A stretch of 23,421 nucleotides of DNA from UBA8516 sp964434855 (GTDB taxonomy: Archaea > Thermoproteota > Nitrososphaeria > Nitrososphaerales > Nitrosopumilaceae), in assembly GCA_964434855.1 (NCBI GenBank), contig CAYSWR010000022.1:1-23421 (forward strand), read 5' to 3'. A model generated the notes under the pieces. It did not search any database. It was not told the origin of the DNA and saw only the letters and a program-made list of their open reading frames with translations. Below are positions 8,122 through 16,471 of this stretch, piece after piece. How positions within the stretch are numbered: the first letter of the stretch is position 1; each line of letters starts with the position of its first letter. The translations under genes and the position numbers were made by a program.

Positions 8122-9265
8122 TTTTTTCCTCCTCCATAAGGCGCTTTAGCTCTTCAAAAACAAACTTGCAATCAAAAGGTCCAGGCGATGCTTCAGGATG
8201 AAATTGAACTGCTATGAATTTTTTTTCTTTGTGTTTTATTCCTTCTACAGTTTGATCGTCAGCATTAGTAAACCATAATTTGAGGTCTGATTTTTTCAAT
8301 GAATCAGGATCTATTCCATATCCGTGGTTCTGACTTGTCACATAAACTTGATTGTTATCTAGATTGATACATGATTTATTTTGTCCTCGATGTCCGTATT
8401 TTAGCTTAAATGTATCTGCTCCACATGCAAGCCCCATTATTTGTGCTCCAAGACAGATTCCAAGCGTTGGTATGTTTTTGTTTAAAAGTTCTTTTGCAGT
8501 CTTCATAGCGTCAGCACATTTTTGAGGATCGCCAGGCCCGTTGCTTAATACAACACCTTTTGGCTTGTATGAAAGTATTTTATCAATTGAAGCATTCCAA
8601 GGAAGTTGAATTACTTTGTATCCAATTTTTCGTATGTTTCGTAAAATTGCATTTTTTACTCCAGTATCAATAACTACGACTACTTCAGATTCTGTCCCGT
8701 AAACTCTCGGCTCTTTGGTTGATACAACATTCATAAATTCTTCGTTTACGTATTTTTGTGCAGAAGCGAGTTTCTTCTTCAAATCACTTTCGTCAATTTC
8801 CTTTTCAGAAACTGCAAGTGCTGCCATCATTACGCCATTTATTCTGAGTTTTTTAGTTAGTTCCCTTGTATCTATTCCTGATATTCCAGGAATTTTTTCA
8901 TTGTACAGCCATTCGTCAAGTGTAAGAGAAAGATTCCAGTGATTTGCAGTAATTGAAAGATTATGTACAACAAGGCCACGTGCCTGAATTCTATCAGATT
9001 CAAAGTATTCAGAAATTCCATCCTTGTCCTTTTTTGATGGGTCAGGCACACCGTAATTTCCTATAAGAGGATACGTAAGTGTCAGAATTTGTCCGCTGTA
9101 AGAAGGATCTGTCAAAGATTCTGTATAGCCTACCATTCCAGTATTGAATACAGCTTCACCAAAGACAGTAGTTGAATAACCAAAACCCATCCCATCAAAA
9201 ATTGTTCCATCTTCAAGGATGAGCTTACCAAACTTGTTTACATGTTTGGCTTTTTTTATCGGAAT
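8108..9265 (-). CDS. carA: Carbamoyl-phosphate synthase small subunit (glutamine amidotransferase)
   Basis: CarA hydrolyses glutamine and channels ammonia to CarB. The N-terminal domain has VFNTGMVGYTESLTDPSYSGQ. The class I amidotransferase domain has GICLGAQIMG with the nucleophilic Cys (Cys246 counted from ATG 9190) and QFHPEASPGPFD with His331 and Glu333, so the triad is complete. The first ATG is at 9190, but translation upstream of it still reads NKFGKLILEDGTIFDGMGFGY, the normal start of the family. No ATG, GTG or TTG exists in frame before the TGA at 9277-9275. I take ATT at 9265-9263 as the likely start because GAGGG lies six bases upstream; ATG 9190 is the conventional alternative and would be about 25 residues short. 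The gene is followed by carB, overlapping by 14 bases. Confidence 0.93.
   Translation of the reverse strand: MPIKKAKHVNKFGKLILEDGTIFDGMGFGYSTTVFGEAVFNTGMVGYTESLTDPSYSGQILTLTYPLIGNYGVPDPSKKDKDGISEYFESDRIQARGLVVHNLSITANHWNLSLTLDEWLYNEKIPGISGIDTRELTKKLRINGVMMAALAVSEKEIDESDLKKKLASAQKYVNEEFMNVVSTKEPRVYGTESEVVVVIDTGVKNAILRNIRKIGYKVIQLPWNASIDKILSYKPKGVVLSNGPGDPQKCADAMKTAKELLNKNIPTLGICLGAQIMGLACGADTFKLKYGHRGQNKSCINLDNNQVYVTSQNHGYGIDPDSLKKSDLKLWFTNADDQTVEGIKHKEKKFIAVQFHPEASPGPFDCKFVFEELKRLMEEEKTAKR
8127..8135 (-). promoter_or_regulatory. Shine-Dalgarno of carB inside carA
   Basis: GGAGGAGGA on the minus strand ends five to six bases before the CTG that directly precedes the conserved PKDESLKK of CarB. 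Its quality and spacing argue that translation of carB is meant to begin there despite the absence of ATG, GTG or TTG. Confidence 0.55.
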
Positions 9266-9297
9266 TTTGAACCCTCAGCAAGTGAATTCTATTAGAG

Positions 9298-9305
9298 ATT
9301 TAAGT
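9298..9305 (-). promoter_or_regulatory. TATA-like box of the carAB operon
   Basis: ACTTAAAT on the minus strand lies about 32 bases upstream of the proposed ATT start. Transcription would then begin near 9273-9275 and leave a leader of about ten bases holding the GAGGG at 9276-9272. The rest of 9266-9368 shows no gene. Confidence 0.35.
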
Positions 9306-9368
9306 TTTTTGATAAAATGAATGCAATTGCTGTAAAAAAGTTTTAGCGATCAGATTTTGATGAATGTT

Positions 9369-10556
9369 TTACAGTGCTCTGAATTGCTCGCTCCATTTGT
9401 AATAGGCGCGAATCATTTCCATACTTACGCTTGGTTTTCTTCTTTCAAGAATTATCTTAAAGTCTGTCATAGTAAGGTTTCGTGGTTGTTGTTTTTCTTC
9501 ACCAACGACTGGTTCTGGTGAATAGTTTGGCGAGTTAAATAATTCGTTTACTACCATCAATTGTGCAGATTGACATATGTCTCTGATATCACTTGCGCTG
9601 TATCCATCTGCAAGCTTTGCAAGCTCGGATGGTTTTACTTTGTCATCCATTTTTAGTGGTGCACTGTAAAGTTCAAACAAGTTTGTTCTTGCATCAAGTG
9701 TTGGAAGTGGAACATAGATTCTTTTTGTAAATCTTCTAAGAAACGGCCAGTCAAGACTCCAAGGTTTGTTTGTTGCACCAATTACGTATAATTTTAAGTC
9801 TTTTCCTTTACCGTTAATTCCGTCCATTTCTGTAAGGAATTGGTTTTTTACTCTAATTTCTCCACCAACTTCACTGTTTCTGTTTCCTAAAAGCGAGTCT
9901 ACTTCATCTACAAATAATATTACTGGTAAGCCTTCTTTTTCGGCATAACCCCGAGCCATGGTGAAAAGCTTTGCTACATTTTTTTCTGCTTCGCCAAGCC
10001 ATTTGCTCATCATCGATGCGGCGTCAACGTTGATGAAATAACCTTCAATTTCACTTGCAGTAGCTGCAGCAAGAATTGTTTTTCCACATCCAGGCGGACC
10101 ATAAAGTAACATTCCTCTTGGCCATCCAAGTGGAAAAAGATCCGGTCTCTTACTAGGATATACTATTGATTCGCGTAGTGCGCTTTTTGCATCATCAAGA
10201 CCAATTACTTCCTCCCAGCTAACGTTGGGCTTTTCTTTCATTACCATCTCATCAAACTCATTTTTGGCAAGTTGTTGTTTTTGTTGTTCAGGAGTTGCCT
10301 TTGGATCTACTACTGGTTCTAATGCAACGTTAGTGAGTTGTAATGCCTTTATCCTATTTTGATACGCTGCAGAACGCTCCATGTAGACTCTGTTTAGTTT
10401 GTTATCAGGATACAGTTGTATTAGTTTTACAAGAGATTCTATTGCTCTTTGGTAATTTGTTATAGCCATGCCTCGTGCACCTTGAGAATCAAGTTTGATT
10501 GCCTCAGCTGCAAATTTGCTTGCACTATTTTCTAATTCTTGAGGAGCTAGACTCAT
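9369..10556 (-). CDS. cdvC: CdvC, Vps4-like AAA ATPase of cell division
   Basis: CdvC remodels and disassembles ESCRT-III (CdvB) polymers during archaeal cell division. The 395-residue product has an N-terminal MIT-like three-helix region (about 5-75), a linker containing PVVDPKATPEQQKQQ, and one AAA domain. Walker A is GPPGCGKT (153-160), Walker B is VILFVDEVD (212-220), sensor 1 is in IGATNKPW (Asn263), and the arginine fingers are Arg274 and Arg275 in FLRRF. The helix after the AAA domain ends in a Vps4-type C-terminus, RAYYKWSEQFRAL. It is the last gene of a tight three-gene cluster, seven bases after the preceding stop. I see no Shine-Dalgarno directly before the ATG. Confidence 0.95.
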   Translation of the reverse strand: MSLAPQELENSASKFAAEAIKLDSQGARGMAITNYQRAIESLVKLIQLYPDNKLNRVYMERSAAYQNRIKALQLTNVALEPVVDPKATPEQQKQQLAKNEFDEMVMKEKPNVSWEEVIGLDDAKSALRESIVYPSKRPDLFPLGWPRGMLLYGPPGCGKTILAAATASEIEGYFINVDAASMMSKWLGEAEKNVAKLFTMARGYAEKEGLPVILFVDEVDSLLGNRNSEVGGEIRVKNQFLTEMDGINGKGKDLKLYVIGATNKPWSLDWPFLRRFTKRIYVPLPTLDARTNLFELYSAPLKMDDKVKPSELAKLADGYSASDIRDICQSAQLMVVNELFNSPNYSPEPVVGEEKQQPRNLTMTDFKIILERRKPSVSMEMIRAYYKWSEQFRAL

Positions 10557-10563
10557 ACCACAA

Positions 10564-11079
10564 CTAAATTTCCACTGCGGTTTTTGTTAGGTATGCTTGT
10601 GTGTAAACTGGTGTAGTAGTATTAGTTAAATTAATTGGACTAGAGAGTGCTGCTATCTTTTGTTCTTTATATTCATCAAGATTCTTTTGTACCAATCTTC
10701 CTAAGGCCAGGTTCTGAGTAACATCCTCATGTAAATCTTGAATCTGTTTTAGAGCAGTTTCTGCAGATATGAGAAGATCATCCATATCATCTCTCAGTAT
10801 GTTTACAGAGTTGGCTGCATGCATGATAATTCCTATAAATTCCTCCAAAAACTCTTTAATGTCTTTTTTAGCTTGATATTTTGATAGTAAGTAATCAGCT
10901 GCTAGCATGACTTGTCTAAGGTCTTTTAGCTCCTCTACGGATAGAGTTTCTACGAATTGATCATCCTTGTCTATGCCCTTTTGTGCAATTTTTTGCTCTA
11001 TTTTTGATGAAAGTAATCTGATCTGGTCAACATGGTTTGGAATATCTTTTACTGACTCTGTTTTTTTAAAATTGAGCAT
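10564..11079 (-). CDS. Unknown helical protein of the cdv cluster
   Basis: The 171-residue product is almost entirely alpha-helical (about residues 15-150), acidic to neutral and without Cys or membrane segments. Its C-terminal tail has Pro, Thr and Asn in SSPINLTNTTTPVYTQAYL. I do not recognise the family. It lies between an ESCRT-III-like gene (12 bases upstream) and cdvC (seven bases downstream), in the same direction, so cotranscription is very likely. A coiled-coil body followed by a flexible tail resembles the general plan of ESCRT-III subunits that recruit the MIT domain of CdvC, but I cannot identify a Snf7 signature or MIM motif. It could be a divergent ESCRT-III subunit or an accessory division protein. 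Confidence 0.85.
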   Translation of the reverse strand: MLNFKKTESVKDIPNHVDQIRLLSSKIEQKIAQKGIDKDDQFVETLSVEELKDLRQVMLAADYLLSKYQAKKDIKEFLEEFIGIIMHAANSVNILRDDMDDLLISAETALKQIQDLHEDVTQNLALGRLVQKNLDEYKEQKIAALSSPINLTNTTTPVYTQAYLTKTAVEI

Positions 11080-11091
11080 AATGACTCATGC

Positions 11092-11652
11092 TTACAAGAA
11101 ATCTACATTAGGAAACTGCTTGTAAATTTTAGAGTCAGCAATCAATTTAGCTTCATCCAAGAGTCGGCAAGACTGTCGATTTGCCTCTTGAAAATCCAGA
11201 TTTGCACCTGTAAGATGGCCAGCATCTATGATAAGGCCTCCAAGTACCAATGATAATTCACCAAGAGACACATCTGTGTCAGCAAGTAAACCAAATAGCT
11301 GTGAGCGCACTGTTCTTACAATAGATATTGTTGGAGCCAGAACTAGTATGATATTTCCTAATCCAAAAACAGAATCTAAACATCTTCGAGCTTGTCGTAA
11401 TGATTCTATTGCACGAGAAATTTCTAACTCGTAAACAAGTTTTTCTTTGAATTCTGAAATCAACATACCTTTGTTTGTTTTTGCATAAAGAGACAGATTG
11501 ATTTTGCTAAGCTCAGATCTTTTTTGAATGAGCATGTCAAGTGTCTTGTCAACAAGCGCGGTGGCGTAATCAAGTCTTGGCTTTAATGTACTTGTTCGCA
11601 TGATTGTATTTGTTGTCACATAGTTTACTTCCCATTTTGGTTGCACAAACAT
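11092..11652 (-). CDS. ESCRT-III-like (CdvB family) protein
   Basis: The product is 186 residues from the ATG at 11652-11650. It shows the archaeal CdvB core: a long basic first helical hairpin (RLDYATALVDKTLDMLIQKR and onwards), the region EISRAIESLRQARRCLDSVFGLGNI, then the diagnostic VLAPTISIVRTVRSQLFGLL, SLGELSLVLGGLIIDAG and a C-terminal helix. CdvB-type proteins form the contractile division polymer at the membrane. The C-terminus is short, without the winged-helix domain that binds CdvA in full CdvB, so this looks like a CdvB paralogue. A TTG at 11661 is also in frame, but the TATA box at 11676-11683 places the ATG at a leaderless distance. It is the first gene of the cluster ending in cdvC. 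Confidence 0.85.
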   Translation of the reverse strand: MFVQPKWEVNYVTTNTIMRTSTLKPRLDYATALVDKTLDMLIQKRSELSKINLSLYAKTNKGMLISEFKEKLVYELEISRAIESLRQARRCLDSVFGLGNIILVLAPTISIVRTVRSQLFGLLADTDVSLGELSLVLGGLIIDAGHLTGANLDFQEANRQSCRLLDEAKLIADSKIYKQFPNVDFL

Positions 11653-11675
11653 ACAAATCAAAATGGTGGATTTTT

Positions 11676-11683
11676 GTATATCA
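11676..11683 (-). promoter_or_regulatory. TATA box of the cdv cluster
   Basis: TGATATAC on the minus strand ends 23 bases before the ATG at 11652. It supports that ATG over the TTG at 11661 and predicts a leaderless transcript. The remaining divergent gap to 11810 holds no gene. Confidence 0.5.
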
Positions 11684-11810
11684 AACTCGTGTTACACGGT
11701 TTTGTGTGACTACAGTAACACCATCTGCAGATACAGCTTAGTATTTTTTCAAACATTTGTCCAATGAATTTAGCTATTGAACTTACCTTGTAAGTAACAA
11801 AAGTTTGACA

Positions 11811-12980
11811 ATGGTAAAAGGACAGGACTTAGCAGTAAGCCTAGAAGAGTTTGGTTTAAGCAAATATGAAGCCCACGCATATGTTACCTTGATAACAAAG
11901 GGCACAATTTCTGCTGGCGAACTTGCCTACTATTCTAATCTTCCAAGGACAAAGGTATATCCAACTTTACTAAAGCTTGTAAAGAAAAAACTTGCCATAA
12001 TATCAAAAAGTAAACCAATAATGTGTACAGGCATATCTCCTGATGATGCTTTTGATGAAATAGTTCAAGAACAAATTAACAAAGTAAATGGAATGAACAG
12101 CCTTGTAACAAAGCTAAAACAAGTAAGCGAAGACAGCAAAAAGGCACGCGGTTCCGAAGAAAAAAGATACTTCCATTTGACTCCAAACTATGTCTTCAAA
12201 CAACTTGAAACCATGATAGAAGGTTCAAAAACTTCGATTCATGCAATGATTGATTCATGGGGGTTGAGTCTTTTTTCACAATGTAAAGACAGCCTTATTC
12301 ATGCTGCCAGAAAAAATACTGATATCAGAATAATAATTCCTCCAAGTCTAGTAGGTTCAGAATCTTTTCAAGTAATTCCCGATGGAGTCAAGATAAAAAC
12401 TTCAGATATTTCCCACAATTCAATTACATTTGATGATTCAGAGATACTTATGATCAATAGCAACAATGGGAAAGGTGCAATATTTCTATCAACCGAAGTT
12501 TTGGGAACAAACCAAGCAAAACTCTTTGAGCAGACTTGGAAGAACGCTACCAAAATCAACAATCTTACTGCCATGACAAAGACAGACGCACAGGAAGTAC
12601 TCAAGATAATTGAAATAATAAATGGAGATGGTCTTGGTTTTGTTCTAAATTCTATGCTGCGCTCAAAAAATAAAGAAATCAACATGCTAGAGTTTTTGCA
12701 AAAAAATGGCATAGATTTGGAATCAAAGACAATTGATGAGATAATCACCCTTGTTGATTCTACTTTGCAGATAACCTGCTCTGGCCAAGCACGATATGAG
12801 TCACAAGGAAATCATATAATTATTGAATCAAAGCTAAATAGCGGGCATTCACTTCCGTGGGCAATGCTTCTAAATGGCTATCTTAGCAAGAAAGGATTCA
12901 AAACAAAAATGATGTATCAAGACCAGCACAGTGGTGAAAAGATACACATCAAAGTGGGTTCCAAACTAGAAGCAAACTAA
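11811..12980 (+). CDS. TrmB-family transcriptional regulator
   Basis: The product is 389 residues from ATG 11811 (an in-frame TTG lies two codons earlier). Residues about 5-80 form the TrmB winged helix: LEEFGLSKYEAHAYVTLI, then GTISAGELAYYSNLPRTKVYPTLLKL as the recognition-helix region. A coiled segment follows (about 85-115), then a phospholipase D-like effector-binding domain (about 125-245). A further C-terminal domain (about 250-389) contains NGIDLESKTIDEIITLVD and HSLPWAMLLNGYLSKKGF, which I cannot name. TrmB proteins sense sugars or other small ligands in euryarchaea; the ligand here is unknown. The gene is divergent from the cdv cluster with about 158 bases between them, so regulation of that cluster is possible but unproven. 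Confidence 0.88.
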   Translation: MVKGQDLAVSLEEFGLSKYEAHAYVTLITKGTISAGELAYYSNLPRTKVYPTLLKLVKKKLAIISKSKPIMCTGISPDDAFDEIVQEQINKVNGMNSLVTKLKQVSEDSKKARGSEEKRYFHLTPNYVFKQLETMIEGSKTSIHAMIDSWGLSLFSQCKDSLIHAARKNTDIRIIIPPSLVGSESFQVIPDGVKIKTSDISHNSITFDDSEILMINSNNGKGAIFLSTEVLGTNQAKLFEQTWKNATKINNLTAMTKTDAQEVLKIIEIINGDGLGFVLNSMLRSKNKEINMLEFLQKNGIDLESKTIDEIITLVDSTLQITCSGQARYESQGNHIIIESKLNSGHSLPWAMLLNGYLSKKGFKTKMMYQDQHSGEKIHIKVGSKLEAN

Positions 12981-13123
12981 ACTTGTTAACTTTATAATTA
13001 CACAAAATTGATTCATCCTGACTAAAGAGAAATTATAGAAAAATTGGACTTATCTAACACCTAAATAAGACGATATAGAGCAAACCTAGGAAAAAACAAT
13101 CATTTAAACTACATTTTTGTAAG

Positions 13124-13130
13124 TTTATTA
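13124..13130 (+). promoter_or_regulatory. TATA-like box of ileS
   Basis: TTTATTA ends 26 bases before the ileS ATG. The rest of the gap 12981-13156 is AT-rich and shows no gene or clear structure. Confidence 0.4.
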
Positions 13131-13156
13131 TGTCATAGAATTTACCACATCTGTAA

Positions 13157-16100
13157 ATGGAGATATCACATGAATTTAATGCAAAAAAGATAGAAGAAGA
13201 AATCAGAAATAATCTTTCACATCTTGATCTGCAAAAACTAATTTTTGAATCTCCTGATAAAACAAAAAAAGCTGCATTCATTGAGGGTCCACCTACAATG
13301 AATGGAGTACCACACGCAGGTCATTTACGCGGTCGTGTGATCAAAGACCTCTGGTACAGATACATGACTTTGTGTGGAAGCAAAGTCATATTCAATGCAG
13401 GATGGGACGCGCAAGGACTTCCAGTTGAATTACAAGCTGAAAAAGAACTTGGCATTGAAGGTAGCAAGTCAGAAGTAATCGAATCAGCAGGAGTTGAAAA
13501 AATTGTATCAGAATGCAAAAAGATCGTTCACAGATTTAATGAAAAATGGGTTGAAGCAGATAAGATGCTTGGAATGTCATTTAATCAGGAAAAAGCATAT
13601 TGGACATACAAAGATCAGTACATTGAACGCGAATGGCAGTATCTTAAAAAAGCACATGAAAATGGAATTCTCTCAGAAGGATTCCGTGTTGTTGCATACT
13701 GCCCTAGCTGTCAGACATCACTTAGTTATTCTGAAGTCAATCAAGGATATGAAACAGTTCAAGACCCTTCACTTTACTACAAGGTAAAGCTGCAAGACGA
13801 AGATTTGTTTCTGATTGTATGGACAACCATGCCATTTACCCTTGTTACAGATGCCATGGTTGGCGTAAACCCAGATGAAAATTATGTGTGTGTCAACGTT
13901 GGAGGCGAGGCGTGGCTTGTTGGTGAAAAAAGATTACATGAATTTATGAAAGAAGTAAAGACAGAGAATTACACAGTAACAAAAACCATCAAAGGTTCAG
14001 ACATGGAAGGAAGAAGATATGTTCACCCATTACTAGATCAGATACCTGAGCTAAAAGAATTGGCTCTTAAGAATCCAAAATTTCATACAACAGTGGCAGA
14101 AAATTTTGTTGACATCCAGACTGGTACTGGTCTTGTTCATCTTTCACCAGTGAACGGTGAGGAAGATTTTGAAATTGCAAAAAAGAGGTCAATGCCATAT
14201 AACAATCCTATTAACGATGAAGCTAAATTTACAGACAAGGCTGGAGCATATGCAGGATTATTTGTCAGGGATGCAGATGAAAAAGTCGTAGGAGCATTAC
14301 GTGATAGAGGAGCACTTGTCAAGATAGGCAAGATAAAACACCAGTATCCATTGTGTTGGCGTTCCCATCACAAACTGTTATGGCTTGCAAGAAGAGGATT
14401 TTTCTACTTTTTAGACAGACTGGGAGAAAAAGCTGTAGAGGCAGCTAGCAACGTAGAGTATTTTTTTGATCCTCCAAAGAATAGATTTCTTGAAATAATC
14501 AAAGACAAGCACCCATGGGGCATATCACGAGAAAGAATTTGGGGATGTCCTTTGCCATGTTGGAACTGTAAAAATTGTGGTGAACATACATGGTTTTTTT
14601 CAAGAAAGGAAATAATTGATAATGCTTCAGAGCTCCCCGATGGCGAAAACTTTGAACTACACAGACCGTGGATAGATAAAATTGTAATAAAATGTAAAAA
14701 ATGCAATTCAAGGATGGAACGAGAACCATTTGTGTTGGATACATGGCACAACAGTGGTGCCGCACCATATGCATCATTAACTGACGCAGAATATACAGAA
14801 AACATTCCGGCTGTTTTTCTTACTGAAGGAATAGATCAAACACGTGGTTGGGCATATACACTTCTTATGGAGAATGTGATATTTACCAACAAACCGGTTG
14901 CTCCCTTCAAGTCATTTTTGTTTCAAGGTCATGTTCTTGACAAAAATGGCAACAAGATGAGTAAAAGTCTTGGAAACGTTTTGGATGCAATTGAGCTTAT
15001 GACAAAATATCCAGTAGATCTTATCAGATTTTATTTCATATGGAAATCAAGTCCGATAGAACCACTCAACTTTAGCACTGACGAATTAATGTCAAGACCT
15101 TACCAAGTTCTTAGTACGCTATACCACTTACATCTTTATTTGAAACAAAATAGTGAATATGATAAGTTTGAAAAATCTCATACTTTGGAGTGGGCAAAAA
15201 AGAAAGACCTAATCAAATCTCCAGAAGTATGGATTTTATCAAAACTTCAAAAACTCATTTCGTATGTTGCAGAATCTCAGAACAAATGCAGATTCCATGA
15301 GGCAGCAAAAGCATTAGATGATTTTATCATAAATTCTGTTAGCCAAGTTTACATTCCAATAACAAGGCCTGAGATTTGGGCAGAAGATGAGTCACAAAGA
15401 GAAAGAAGGTTTGCAATATACGCTACTTTATCAGAGATTCTCAGATCTTTTGATATCATGTTGCACCCGATTTGTCCCTTTACAACAGAATATCTTCATG
15501 GAGTAATGTTTGGCCAAAAGAAAACAATTCTGTTGGAGAGTTGGCCTGAGCCACAAAAATCATTAATCAATGACAGTGTAGAGGAAGCATTTGATTTGAT
15601 GAAAGAGGTTGTTTCTGTTTCTGCTGCAGCAAGAATGAAAGGTAAGCTAAAAAGAAGATGGCCATTAAATGAAGCAATCATCTGCGTTGAAAAATCTCAG
15701 AAACAAAAATTGGAATCACTTTCAAGTCTTTTACTTTCACAGCTAAATGTAGAAAAATATAACATCATAGAACTTGAAAAGAGTGAAGGTCTTGAGTTTG
15801 CTGCACAATTATTGAAATTGAATCTACCAATAATTCCTAAAGTAGAACTTGAACGCAAAAAGATCGGGCCTAAAGCAAAGCAAGACTTGCCCAAGCTCTT
15901 GACAAAGTTTTCAGAAACAGATCCAAGAAAGATCGTAGATGATCTATTGCAGAATGGAAATCATGTTTTTGAACTAGATACAAACAAAATAACACTTGAT
16001 AAAGAAGATTTCATCGTAGATTTCACAGAACAGTCAGAATATGCAGTGGCAAGACGTGATTCCTTGGTTGTATTTGTATCTTCAGCAAGAAATCATGATA

Positions 16101-16357
16101 TGATGGCCCGCGGCTTGATACGTGATGTTGCAAGAAGACTACAGGCTTTAAGAAAGGAACGTGGTTACACCCCTACTGACATTCTTGAAACTGCCTACAT
16201 TTTAGACCTAGATGAGGAATCGATTCAGATGATCAATGAAAGACAAAATGAGCTTGCCTTCCTTGTGCGAGTTAAAAAGATAGTATTTGAAGATAAGGCA
16301 CAATCCTATAAAGACGACGATATAGACGGCCAGAAGATCCGGATTTCAGTAGAGTAA
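13157..16357 (+). CDS. ileS: Isoleucyl-tRNA synthetase
   Basis: IleRS charges tRNA-Ile. The 1066-residue length and layout fit the archaeal/eukaryotic-like type. The class I HIGH motif appears as HAGH (53-56) in GPPTMNGVPHAGHLRGR, followed by GWDAQGLPVELQAEKELGI. The CP1 editing domain has WTTMPFTLVTDAMVGVNP. The second signature is KMSKS at 600-604 in NGNKMSKSLGNV. Zinc-type Cys pairs occur at 182/185 (CPSC), 468/471/474 (CWNCKNC) and about 513-516 (CKKC). The C-terminal part has the anticodon-binding helical domain with WPLNEAIICVEKS and ends in a region with DVARRLQALRKERGYTPTD, typical of archaeal IleRS. The ATG is 26 bases from a TATA-like box. No reading-frame problem is seen. Confidence 0.97.
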   Translation: MEISHEFNAKKIEEEIRNNLSHLDLQKLIFESPDKTKKAAFIEGPPTMNGVPHAGHLRGRVIKDLWYRYMTLCGSKVIFNAGWDAQGLPVELQAEKELGIEGSKSEVIESAGVEKIVSECKKIVHRFNEKWVEADKMLGMSFNQEKAYWTYKDQYIEREWQYLKKAHENGILSEGFRVVAYCPSCQTSLSYSEVNQGYETVQDPSLYYKVKLQDEDLFLIVWTTMPFTLVTDAMVGVNPDENYVCVNVGGEAWLVGEKRLHEFMKEVKTENYTVTKTIKGSDMEGRRYVHPLLDQIPELKELALKNPKFHTTVAENFVDIQTGTGLVHLSPVNGEEDFEIAKKRSMPYNNPINDEAKFTDKAGAYAGLFVRDADEKVVGALRDRGALVKIGKIKHQYPLCWRSHHKLLWLARRGFFYFLDRLGEKAVEAASNVEYFFDPPKNRFLEIIKDKHPWGISRERIWGCPLPCWNCKNCGEHTWFFSRKEIIDNASELPDGENFELHRPWIDKIVIKCKKCNSRMEREPFVLDTWHNSGAAPYASLTDAEYTENIPAVFLTEGIDQTRGWAYTLLMENVIFTNKPVAPFKSFLFQGHVLDKNGNKMSKSLGNVLDAIELMTKYPVDLIRFYFIWKSSPIEPLNFSTDELMSRPYQVLSTLYHLHLYLKQNSEYDKFEKSHTLEWAKKKDLIKSPEVWILSKLQKLISYVAESQNKCRFHEAAKALDDFIINSVSQVYIPITRPEIWAEDESQRERRFAIYATLSEILRSFDIMLHPICPFTTEYLHGVMFGQKKTILLESWPEPQKSLINDSVEEAFDLMKEVVSVSAAARMKGKLKRRWPLNEAIICVEKSQKQKLESLSSLLLSQLNVEKYNIIELEKSEGLEFAAQLLKLNLPIIPKVELERKKIGPKAKQDLPKLLTKFSETDPRKIVDDLLQNGNHVFELDTNKITLDKEDFIVDFTEQSEYAVARRDSLVVFVSSARNHDMMARGLIRDVARRLQALRKERGYTPTDILETAYILDLDEESIQMINERQNELAFLVRVKKIVFEDKAQSYKDDDIDGQKIRISVE

Positions 16358-16471
16358 GGCTTTTTGCCATAATTGGAGAAGTGCAAAAAAGATAATAGCA
16401 GTGTCAGCAAGTGAATAAAAATCTCATGACTATATGAAAAGGAAATAAATGAGTATTAAGAATAATCTAGA

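Noticed and set aside
9358..9382. TGATGA and CTGA near the end of cdvC as a C/D box RNA
   Set aside because: The two boxes are too close together and the internal boxes are missing.
14404..14805. 133-codon open frame antisense to ileS
   Set aside because: It is a mirror of the IleRS coding sequence with no recognisable protein character.
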